Shown in pieces: positions 1-5,126 of a stretch of DNA of 7,311 nucleotides. Source of the stretch: Thermomicrobiaceae bacterium. GTDB lineage: Bacteria; Chloroflexota; Chloroflexia; Thermomicrobiales; Thermomicrobiaceae. The notes beneath the pieces are model-generated. The model saw nothing but the letters and a program-made list of their open reading frames with translations. It was not told where the DNA came from and ran no database searches. The stretch spans positions 1 through 7,311 of the forward strand of contig SKKR01000516.1 of NCBI GenBank assembly GCA_007123655.1. Reading direction: 5' to 3'. The translations under genes and the position numbers were made by a program. Every line of letters begins with the position of its first letter. Position 1 is the stretch's first letter.

Positions 1-107
1 GGCGCAAATGTTGGCATTGATTCGTGCTACTTCCTGATGCGTGTCGTAAACGTCCCCCCGATGATCTGTTTCCTCAATTCAACCGCATCAGGGACCGTAA
101 CACCGGG

Positions 108-1358
108 TCAGGATGACTTATCCCCGGTGGCGGCGTCCCGGCGGGAGCGATCCAGGGTGCGCGGCAGCGCGTACCAGACCCATGTGGCGGTCAGCAGCAT
201 CATGACCCCGAGAAACACAAACGCAAAACGCATGTCGATCCATGCCGCCAGCATCGTGCCGCCGATGGGTCCGATGAACGCGCCGATGGACATGGCCGTA
301 TTCGTGAACCCATAGATGATGCCGCGTCGCTCCATTGGCGCGAGACTGGCGACGATCGCGCTCGCGGTCGGCATGATCCCGCCCATGGCGATCCCGAAGA
401 ACCCCATTGCGATCACGAACTGCAGGGACGTCTGTGCCGCGGCCTGCGGGAAGTACAGAACCCCGGCCAGAGACACAGAAAGGATCAGGATGCTTCTGGT
501 CCCGAGCCTGTCCGCCAGCCGCCCAAGCACGACGCTCGACACCGCGCTGGTTAAGCCCATCAGTCCGAGCGCCGCGCCGGCTACGGACGACACCGAGAAC
601 GCGCCGAGCTGGTCGACGAACAGCGGGACGAGCGGCTGGGCGGCGCTCTGGCCGGTCCGGGCAATCAGCAGTACGAGCATCATCGCCAGCATCGACGCGC
701 CGACCATGATTGCCCACGTCGACTGCTGGTTGGCGGCCTGATCCCCGGTCAGGCGTTTCGGACGCTCGAAATTCTCGGTCACGAAGAGCAGAACGATGAC
801 GCCGCCGATGAACAGCATCGCCCCGGCAGCCACGAACGACGCCCGAAAGCCGATGAGGTCGGCCAGCACCCCGCCGAAAAACGGACCGATGGACGACCCA
901 GAGAAAACCGCCATCTGCATCATCCCCATGGCGTATCCCATACGCTCCTTCGGGACGACGGTCGCGATCAGTGTCGTCGCCGCGGCGACGGTTCCGGTCA
1001 TCGCCCCTTCGAGAAAACGCAGGCCGAGCAGGTGCCACGGGCTGGTCGCCAGCGCCATCAATGAGATCGTCACCGAGGCGACGAACATCGCGCGCAGCAC
1101 CATGATCCGCCGTCCATAGCGGTCCGCCAGCGCGCCCCACATCGGCGCAGTGATCGCCATGATCGCGGCCCCGCCGCCGGTGATGAATCCGGCCCAGAGC
1201 GCCTGCTGTTCGAAGGTCTCGGTTCCCAGTTCTTCGAGAAAGAACGGCAGAAAAGGGATCCGGAGGCTGAATCCGATGATCGCGAGGAGTTGTGCGAGCC
1301 AGAGTGCGTAGAGCGTGCGTCGCCAGGTGACCATCGCGCCGGATACAGACCTCTCCAC
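108..1358 (-). CDS. MFS transporter, DHA1-type drug:H+ antiporter
   Basis: A 416-residue, 12-helix major facilitator in the inner membrane, predicted to export small hydrophobic compounds in exchange for protons. Visible signatures: motif A at residues 75-84 (G75, D79, R80, G82, R83, R84); motif B in TM4 with R114 and G118; the antiporter motif C in TM5 (G154, G158-P159, G162-G163). The C-terminal half repeats the pattern: a second motif A at 279-288 (GRLADRLGTR) and a second GxxxGPxxGG at 359-367. Motif C points to the proton-driven DHA1 export group (MdtG/TetA-like); the substrate cannot be read from sequence. The start is uncertain: GTG at 1358 is used here, but the ATG eight codons in (1334) begins MVTWRRTLYALW, close to the usual N-terminus; GAGAGG lies about 15 nt before it. 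It diverges from the DoxX gene across 240 bp, so both promoters and any shared operator should lie there. No clear downstream terminator is seen in 1-107. Confidence 0.93.
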   Translation of the reverse strand: MERSVSGAMVTWRRTLYALWLAQLLAIIGFSLRIPFLPFFLEELGTETFEQQALWAGFITGGGAAIMAITAPMWGALADRYGRRIMVLRAMFVASVTISLMALATSPWHLLGLRFLEGAMTGTVAAATTLIATVVPKERMGYAMGMMQMAVFSGSSIGPFFGGVLADLIGFRASFVAAGAMLFIGGVIVLLFVTENFERPKRLTGDQAANQQSTWAIMVGASMLAMMLVLLIARTGQSAAQPLVPLFVDQLGAFSVSSVAGAALGLMGLTSAVSSVVLGRLADRLGTRSILILSVSLAGVLYFPQAAAQTSLQFVIAMGFFGIAMGGIMPTASAIVASLAPMERRGIIYGFTNTAMSIGAFIGPIGGTMLAAWIDMRFAFVFLGVMMLLTATWVWYALPRTLDRSRRDAATGDKSS

Positions 1359-1530
1359 GTGCCTGCCGGAGATCGCGGCGGGCGTGCGGAGTCTATCCTA
1401 CCACCGGCCTCGTTCGTCCCTGCGGCGCGGGCTCGAGGCGGGTTTTGGGTGATCTCGCTTGGCCAGCTTTACCGGGATCCGCTGTCGAATTTACGACCCT
1501 CTGTACGATATTTTTTCGATGGTTCTCGTA

Positions 1531-1540
1531 GTGAGCTCAC
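1531..1540. promoter_or_regulatory. GTGAGCTCAC palindrome, candidate operator in divergent intergenic region
   Basis: A perfect 10-bp palindrome, with flanks continuing the symmetry imperfectly (GTA on the left, C-TAC on the right, then ATGG at 1519-1522 and CCAT at 1544-1547). It lies 58 bp upstream of the DoxX start and between two divergent genes, a common place for a TetR/MarR-type repressor site. A weak -10-like TACGAT or GATATT sits at 1504-1512 but has no convincing -35. No regulator gene is in the window, so the assignment is inference only. Confidence 0.25.
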
Positions 1541-1598
1541 CTACCATCGTCACATCGTCGTGAGTCGGAAAACTGACATGTACGAGAGGAAGTGCGAA

Positions 1599-1994
1599 AT
1601 GCGGAAACTGTCTATCGGACTGCGGGTTGTGGTAGGACTGATTTTTCTGTTCCAGGGCGGAGCTAAACTGGCGGGAGCGGCGGATGAATGGCGGGATGAT
1701 CTGCAGGTTGCGCCGTGGTTCTGGATACTGATCGGCGTGGTCCAGGTTGTGGGAGCACTCGGGCTGTTTGCCAGCATCAGGTACGAACAGTTCGCATTAC
1801 CGGTTGGAGCCCTGTTCGTGGTGATGATGGCGGGAGCGCTGGTCACGCACGTCCGGGTGAGCGACCCGATTTCAGAAATGATCTTCCCGGCTGTTGTACT
1901 CCTGCTGTCCGCGTTAATCGCCGTACTGGCCTACCGGCAGACAGGCTTTTTCGAGCCGTCGTACAGCGGAGACACGGAGACGGGTACTTTCTGA
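1599..1994 (+). CDS. DoxX-like four-helix membrane protein
   Basis: 131 residues with four predicted membrane helices at about 5-22, 40-59, 65-83 and 93-111. The N-terminal helix ends in FQGGAKLAG (G20, K23), matching the DoxX-family opening in which an arginine-led helix is followed by a G-x-x-K-L-x-G turn. DoxX-like proteins are small integral membrane proteins named after a thiosulfate:quinone oxidoreductase subunit; in mycobacteria one is part of an oxidoreductase complex that resists oxidative stress. The role here is not known. ATG 1599 is chosen because GAGAGGAAG (1584-1592) stands 6 nt upstream; an in-frame ATG at 1578 would precede that ribosome site, and the open frame before it is non-coding in character. 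The next gene starts 22 bp after the stop, so the two are probably co-transcribed. The hydrophilic tail after residue 116 is short and acidic. Confidence 0.85.
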   Translation: MRKLSIGLRVVVGLIFLFQGGAKLAGAADEWRDDLQVAPWFWILIGVVQVVGALGLFASIRYEQFALPVGALFVVMMAGALVTHVRVSDPISEMIFPAVVLLLSALIAVLAYRQTGFFEPSYSGDTETGTF

Positions 1995-2016
1995 CCCAGG
2001 TACTGAAAGGTACGTT

Positions 2017-2502
2017 ATGACCGAGATCGACATGGTTCGCAACTCGCCCCGCCGGACTCGTCCGTACATTGAAGACAGCTACGGCATCCCGGAGGACTTC
2101 TCCGGGATGCTCGATTGGGACCACGTGGAGTCCCGGGTTGCACCGGCAAGAAACTACTGGCTTGCCACGGTCACTCGTGACGGCCGGCCGCACGCGCGAC
2201 CGGTCTGGGGCGTCTGGCTGGACGGGTCTCTCCACTTTGGCGGTGGACGGCGCACGCGAAAAGCGGAGAATCTGGAACGGGATCCGAGGGTCTCGATCCA
2301 CCTGGAAGATGGCTGGGACGTCGTGATCATCGAGGGTCGGGCAGAAGAGGTGCTCGACCCCGAGACGCAGGAGCGACTGGACGACGTTTATGAGGCGAAG
2401 TACGGAATGCGCCACGGCACGCCGGTCTGGCGTGTGGTGCCGTCAAAGGTGTTCGCCTGGACGAACTTCCCGGTCGATACCACGTGCTGGCGGTTCGATT
2501 GA
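2017..2502 (+). CDS. PPOX/FDOR-family split-barrel flavin- or F420-binding protein
   Basis: 161 residues of the pyridoxamine 5'-phosphate oxidase-like split beta-barrel fold, a cytoplasmic family that binds FMN, F420 or heme. Visible family features: the strand pair NYWLATV-x-x-x-GRPHARPVWG (residues 46-65), the phosphate-binding stretch RKAENLERDPRVSIH (81-95), then the GW-DVVIIEGRAEEV strand (99-112). The R-K-x-x-N-L-x-x-x-P-x-V pattern is typical of the small group annotated as PPOX-class probable F420-dependent enzymes rather than of true PdxH, which is longer and has a PLP-binding C-terminus. Reaction and cofactor are not decidable from sequence. GAAAGG stands about 6 nt before the ATG. 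It follows the DoxX gene by 22 bp, suggesting a redox-related two-gene operon (inference). The first ~25 residues are charged and outside the core fold. Confidence 0.88.
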   Translation: MTEIDMVRNSPRRTRPYIEDSYGIPEDFSGMLDWDHVESRVAPARNYWLATVTRDGRPHARPVWGVWLDGSLHFGGGRRTRKAENLERDPRVSIHLEDGWDVVIIEGRAEEVLDPETQERLDDVYEAKYGMRHGTPVWRVVPSKVFAWTNFPVDTTCWRFD

Positions 2503-2536
2503 TCCCGGGTCGGTTCGTACCAGCGTAGTCTGGTTT

Positions 2537-2552
2537 CGGGATGGCGATCCCG
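2537..2552 (+). terminator. Short hairpin after the PPOX gene (weak terminator candidate)
   Basis: CGGGAT (2537-2542) pairs with ATCCCG (2547-2552) around a GGCG loop, 35 bp after the PPOX stop. No T-run follows, so intrinsic termination is doubtful; it may only be a stabilising or pausing hairpin. Confidence 0.2.
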
Positions 2553-2645
2553 TAGAGATCCGTAAGGTCCACGATGGAACAAGACTCCCGGATCGCTATT
2601 CTGACGACGGTTTCCGGCGGGGCCGCCTACGCGCACGGAACCGGT

Positions 2646-2674
2646 TTCACGCTTCACGTGAGCACGTGTTCCAT
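2646..2674 (+). promoter_or_regulatory. Predicted promoter of first small paralogue
   Basis: TTCACG (2646-2651), 17 bp, then TTCCAT (2669-2674), with the block GCACGTGTT at 2662-2670 running into the -10 region. Neither hexamer is strong alone. Support comes from the second paralogue, where TTCACA, 17 bp and TTTTAT occupy the same places around an identical GCACGTGTT. Two CACGTG palindromes (2655-2660 and 2663-2668) occur within it, one turned into the other with an 8-bp period. Confidence 0.45.
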
Positions 2675-2678
2675 CAGA

Positions 2679-2699
2679 GCGGAACGACACAAGTTCCGC
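2679..2699. promoter_or_regulatory. GCGGAAC-N7-GTTCCGC inverted repeat, candidate operator or leader hairpin
   Basis: Seven-base perfect arms (2679-2685 and 2693-2699) with a 7-nt centre, directly downstream of the predicted -10 and 43 bp before the start codon of the 75-aa gene. It takes the place of the LexA-type palindrome of the second paralogue, but its gap between GAAC and GTTC is 7 nt, not 4, so it is not a canonical LexA box. It could bind another dimeric repressor or fold in the RNA leader. Confidence 0.35.
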
Positions 2700-2742
2700 G
2701 GGATCGACCGGCCGCACAGCGGCAAGCGAGAGGAAGGTCGAC

Positions 2743-2970
2743 ATGTATAACCCGGTCGATACTGGACAGATCCGGGCGATGGTGGATTCCAGACGCGAGC
2801 AACTCGCGACCGACGCCTACCGCCAGTCGCAGGCGATCGACGAAGGGCGAGCGAAGACGCCGCGAGGACAGCGGGTTCGCTTCGCGATCGGCGCTGGATT
2901 GATGCGAGCAGGAGCGAGGATCAGCGGGACGGGTGTTCAGGATCTTACTCGTCTCCGGCCGGGGGTCTAG
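2743..2970 (+). CDS. Small basic protein of unknown function, paralogue 1
   Basis: 75 residues, family not recognised. It has a mostly helical charged N-terminal half (residues 8-36), a Pro/Arg break (T39-P40-R41-G42) and an amphipathic segment at 44-62, R-V-R-F-A-I-G-A-G-L-M-R-A-G-A-R-I-S-G. No signal peptide or clear membrane span. It aligns without gaps to the 74-aa protein at 3236-3460: 22 of 62 residues identical, including N3, D6, D15, R17, Q20, A25, P40, R44, R46, G50, L53 and the whole of A56-G62. That conservation between diverged copies argues strongly that both are real proteins. The ATG is preceded by GAGAGGAAGG at a good distance. Small proteins ending in an arginine/alanine-rich amphipathic helix occur in actinobacteria and Chloroflexota as hypotheticals (from memory). 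A peripheral membrane or nucleic-acid-binding role is possible but unproven. Confidence 0.72.
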   Translation: MYNPVDTGQIRAMVDSRREQLATDAYRQSQAIDEGRAKTPRGQRVRFAIGAGLMRAGARISGTGVQDLTRLRPGV

Positions 2971-2998
2971 CCGATGAGTGGTGATCATACGCTCACGG

Positions 2999-3057
2999 CT
3001 GACGCCGTCAGGGGCAAATCAGACAGGACTGCTTGAGAACGACCTGCTCCCCTGACG
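2999..3057 (+). other. Mutually exclusive hairpins between the two small genes
   Basis: CGTCAGGGG (3006-3014) pairs perfectly with CCCCTGACG (3049-3057), helped by an inner CAGG/CCTG pair (3024-3027 with 3043-3046). The same 5' arm can instead pair with CTGAC just before it (2999-3003 with 3007-3011, loop of 3 nt). The two folds exclude each other, as in attenuators. No T-run follows. It starts 28 bp after the first small gene, so it may simply be its 3' end. Confidence 0.35.
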
Positions 3058-3130
3058 ACGAACCCTCCTCGATCCCCTGCCGTCCAGGCGCACGCACCGA
3101 ATCGCTTTTCGCCGACATTCGCCAGAAGCT

Positions 3131-3159
3131 TTCACACACCGACCCGGCACGTGTTTTAT
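3131..3159 (+). promoter_or_regulatory. Predicted promoter of second small paralogue
   Basis: TTCACA (3131-3136), 17 bp, TTTTAT (3154-3159), with TG just ahead of the -10 and GCACGTGTT at 3147-3155. The expected transcription start, about 3166, coincides with the first base of the 24-bp palindrome. The same layout occurs before the first paralogue (19 of 30 positions identical between the two). Confidence 0.55.
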
Positions 3160-3165
3160 CGACGC

Positions 3166-3189
3166 GAGTGCGAACATTTGTTCGCACTC
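3166..3189. promoter_or_regulatory. 24-bp palindrome with LexA (SOS) box
   Basis: Perfect 11-base arms, GAGTGCGAACA (3166-3176) and TGTTCGCACTC (3179-3189), around TT. The core CGAAC-ATTT-GTTCG matches the LexA-binding consensus of Gram-positive bacteria and actinobacteria (CGAAC-N4-GTTCG), a type also reported for the Chloroflexota member Dehalococcoides. Its position over the predicted transcription start is that of a repressor operator. A different dimeric repressor cannot be excluded from sequence alone. Confidence 0.65.
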
Positions 3190-3235
3190 CAGGATCAGCG
3201 TCGGCGACGTCCCGACGTTCAGAAGGGGCCCAAAG

Positions 3236-3460
3236 ATGATTAATCTGTATGACCAGGATGCGGTGAAGTCGATCATCGACGCTCGCCAGGCGCAGTTCCG
3301 TAAGGAGGCCGAGGATTACCGGATCGGCCGTGATATTCGCCGCAGGAATCGACCGGCTCCGGGGCGACTCAGGCGTGCCGTGGGGCACAGTCTGATCGGT
3401 GCGGGAGCGCGGATATCAGGCGTCACCATCGAACGGCGACGGTCGGCGGCGAACGTCTAG
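3236..3460 (+). CDS. Small basic protein of unknown function, paralogue 2, probably LexA-controlled
   Basis: 74 residues, homologous along residues 1-62 to the 75-aa protein encoded 266 bp upstream. It has an N-terminal acidic/basic helix (D6 to about D33), a strongly arginine-rich middle (R-R-R-N-R at 35-39), a P40-x-P42-G43 break, and an amphipathic stretch ending in A-G-A-R-I-S-G (56-62). The tail after G62 is not conserved between the copies. No signal peptide or membrane helix. AGAAGGGG (3221-3228) stands 7 nt before the ATG. A predicted promoter and a LexA-type palindrome lie 47-105 bp upstream, so expression is expected to rise on DNA damage (inference). Known SOS-induced small proteins include cell-division inhibitors, but those carry membrane segments that this one lacks; no function is assigned. 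The stop is 30 bp from a strong terminator hairpin. Confidence 0.75.
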   Translation: MINLYDQDAVKSIIDARQAQFRKEAEDYRIGRDIRRRNRPAPGRLRRAVGHSLIGAGARISGVTIERRRSAANV

Positions 3461-3480
3461 CCCTTGACATCCTCCCACCC
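3461..3480. other. Possible IS200/IS605-type end remnant
   Basis: Immediately after the stop codon, CCCTTGACATCCTCCC resembles, from memory, the conserved right-end sequence of many IS200/IS605 tnpB elements, which in intact copies continues into a C-rich/G-rich hairpin. Here the continuation is CCCCACCCC with no matching G-rich arm, and no transposase or tnpB remains. Chance similarity is possible. Confidence 0.2.
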
Positions 3481-3490
3481 CACCCCTCGG

Positions 3491-3523
3491 ACGCGGGACG
3501 GCCAGACCGCCGTCCCGCGTTTT
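3491..3523 (+). terminator. Rho-independent terminator
   Basis: A perfect 12-bp stem, ACGCGGGACGGC (3491-3502) with GCCGTCCCGCGT (3509-3520), a CAGACC loop and TTTT at 3520-3523. It ends the small-paralogue transcript. The T-run overlaps the stop codon of the converging MFS gene (3523-3525), so on the minus strand the stem follows that stop after AAAA. There is no T-run on the minus side, making termination in that direction weaker. Confidence 0.8.
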
Positions 3524-4764
3524 CACGCTGTTGTCTTGATTCGCCGTGCCGCGACATCACGAGCCAGCCAGGCCGACAGCATCATCACGCCGACGAGCGG
3601 GACGCAGAGAATCAGGGCAACTTCCAGCGGCAGCATCTCCCGCGTCGCGTAGAGCCAGCCGGCCAAAAGCGGCGCGCCGGTGTCGCCGATCCCGGCGCCG
3701 AACTCCGCCAGGCCGTAGGCGCGTCCTCTGCTCTTCTCGGGCGAGACCTCACTCAGCGCCGATGCCATCATCGACCAGACGACGTTGTAGGTCCCGCGCA
3801 GGAAAAACGCGATGCCGATGATGATCAGGGCGTCCGATACACGCAGCAGCAAGAGCCCGGCGCCCGTCAGGAGCACCGTGACGATCATGCCGCTGAACGG
3901 CCGCCGAAGGGTCCGGATCCGACCTGCGATCAAACCGAGCAGGATCCCCCCGGCGGCGCTCACGGCGCCCAGAACGCCGAGCTGGGTCACGCTTACCCCG
4001 CGGACCTCTTCGAGAAACAGTGGAAGCAGGACCGTTCCAGTGCTGAGCGTGAGCGGCACCAGCGCGTGAAGCGACGCGATGCCTACGATCGCCGGCAGGC
4101 GGAGTATGTCCCGGTAGCTTCCGTTCCCCTCCGAGGCGACTGCCGGTTCTTCACAGTTCTGGATTTCTCCCGGCGCGATATCCCGCAGTGCGAACAACAG
4201 GACGAAGCTCGCCGCGTAGAGGAGGACCACGAGGAAGAACACGAACCGGAGCGTCGTCAGATCCGCGACGATGCCGCCGATCGGAGGTCCGACCAGGACG
4301 CCGATGCCCGCGGCGACGCTGAAGACCATCGAAAACGCGTGGGTTCGTTGCGAGGAGGACGCCGCCCCGGCTATGTGGCTCGAGAGCGCCGGGATTCCCA
4401 CTCCGGCGATTTCCAGCAACAATGCTCCGATCAGCGCCTGCCACCAGACCTGTGCTACCGCGATGATCGCCCCGCCGGGTACCATCATCGCGGTGGTCAT
4501 CAGGATGAGCGACCGGGTCGAGAGGCGATCGCTGAGCGTGCCGGCGGGAATGACCAGCACGGTCCGGAGGATTGCCGCGCCGCCGATCACGACGCCGATC
4601 TGAACCGCCGTCGCCCCGAGGGACGCGATGAACAACGGCCACAGCACGATCTGCAGCCCGATGCCCAGGTGCATCAGAAGCTGCGAGTAGAACAGAATCA
4701 GGTTGTCTCGGTCGAGATTGAACGTCGGGAGCCAGGTCATCAGATACGTTCCCGCTTTCGCCAT
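3523..4764 (-). CDS. MFS transporter, probable exporter
   Basis: 413 residues, 12 predicted membrane helices, inner membrane. Motif A is present but reduced (G75, D79, R80, R84; no G-R-R), and antiporter motif C is clear in TM5 (G155, G159-P160, G163-G164), placing it with proton-coupled exporters. Motif B in TM4 lacks its usual arginine: the helix reads L-L-L-E-I-A-G-V-G-I-P-A with E118. Near the C-terminus an ALSEVSPEKSRGRAYG loop and a GAGIGDTGAPLLAG helix resemble the TM10-11 region of the family. Start: ATG 4764 is preferred because GGGTGA lies about 8 nt upstream. GTG at 4800 would add 12 polar residues, and ATG at 4740 would leave a short N-terminus without a good ribosome site. It shares no close similarity with the MFS gene at 108-1358 beyond family motifs. 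It converges on the small-paralogue pair and diverges from the 76-aa/SDR pair. Confidence 0.92.
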   Translation of the reverse strand: MAKAGTYLMTWLPTFNLDRDNLILFYSQLLMHLGIGLQIVLWPLFIASLGATAVQIGVVIGGAAILRTVLVIPAGTLSDRLSTRSLILMTTAMMVPGGAIIAVAQVWWQALIGALLLEIAGVGIPALSSHIAGAASSSQRTHAFSMVFSVAAGIGVLVGPPIGGIVADLTTLRFVFFLVVLLYAASFVLLFALRDIAPGEIQNCEEPAVASEGNGSYRDILRLPAIVGIASLHALVPLTLSTGTVLLPLFLEEVRGVSVTQLGVLGAVSAAGGILLGLIAGRIRTLRRPFSGMIVTVLLTGAGLLLLRVSDALIIIGIAFFLRGTYNVVWSMMASALSEVSPEKSRGRAYGLAEFGAGIGDTGAPLLAGWLYATREMLPLEVALILCVPLVGVMMLSAWLARDVAARRIKTTA

Positions 4765-4794
4765 CCGCCCTGTCACCCGGAATGGCGGGCGACA

Positions 4795-4885
4795 GAACAC
4801 AGTGCGTCGTCCCGGCCCGAGTCGTCCGCGTCGAAGGCGTTAACCCGTATGGCCGGTGGTCCGTGAAACCGAATGCACTGTGTTC
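4795..4885. other. Nested inverted repeat in the leader of the MFS gene
   Basis: GAACACAGTGC (4795-4805) and GCACTGTGTTC (4875-4885) are perfect 11-bp inverted repeats, 69 bp apart, enclosing a second pair, CCGGCC and GGCCGG. The structure lies just upstream of the preferred MFS start. It could be a leader hairpin, a pair of half-sites for a looping repressor, or a small element. Further out, CGGGTGC (4932-4938) and GCACCCG (4952-4958) make another 7-bp hairpin. Apart from these and the promoter at 5036-5065, I see nothing else in 4765-5126. Confidence 0.4.
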
Positions 4886-5035
4886 CGGATTAGTCTGGGC
4901 GCTGCATCGGGAAGTCTGACTCCTGTCTGGCCGGGTGCCCATCCAGGTGACGCACCCGCTCTCTGATGTCACGAGCGCAGTCTAGCGATGACGAGGCGCC
5001 TGGTCAACCCGGTTCGTGCGCCCGGAGCACCCGAG

Positions 5036-5065
5036 TTGCCCGAATGACTCGTGATCGGTCATAAT
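5036..5065 (+). promoter_or_regulatory. Candidate promoter for the 76-aa/SDR pair
   Basis: TTGCCC (5036-5041), 18 bp, CATAAT (5060-5065), 61 bp before the first start codon. Both hexamers are four- to five-base matches to sigma-70-type consensus. ATGAC and GTCAT flank the -10 as a short inverted repeat. Confidence 0.35.
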
Positions 5066-5126
5066 CTGCCACTGACGTAGCGGTGCGGGACGAGTAACCG
5101 GTTGATCAGGAAACGAGGAGCACGGG

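Noticed and set aside
1..17. Minus-strand ATG at 15-17 opening a frame that runs off the left edge (MPTFA...), with AGGAAG 12 nt upstream
   Set aside because: Only five codons are visible and the ribosome site is too far for confidence; not enough to call a gene.
118..1140. 340-codon minus-strand frame inside the first MFS gene
   Set aside because: Arg/Gly/Asp-rich translation with no membrane helices; a shadow of the MFS frame.
3166..3189. Palindrome read as a CIRCE/HrcA heat-shock operator because of GAGTGC and GCACTC
   Set aside because: CIRCE has GCACTC first and GAGTGC second with a 9-nt gap; here the order is reversed and the gap differs.
3033..3239. Plus-strand 68-codon frame whose TGA overlaps the ATG of the second small gene
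   Set aside because: TTG start without a ribosome site, no protein-like pattern, and it covers the predicted promoter and the LexA-type palindrome.
4781..4792. Second copy of the 6168-6299 element, because TGGCGGGCGAC occurs in both
   Set aside because: The match is only 11 bases in GC-rich DNA, within chance, and neither the flanking hairpins nor the terminal repeats are present.
4066..4972. Long overlapping frames on both strands across the second MFS gene (266 and 273 codons)
   Set aside because: Arg/Asp/Pro-rich low-complexity translations typical of GC-rich shadow frames; the MFS frame has clear membrane helices and motifs.
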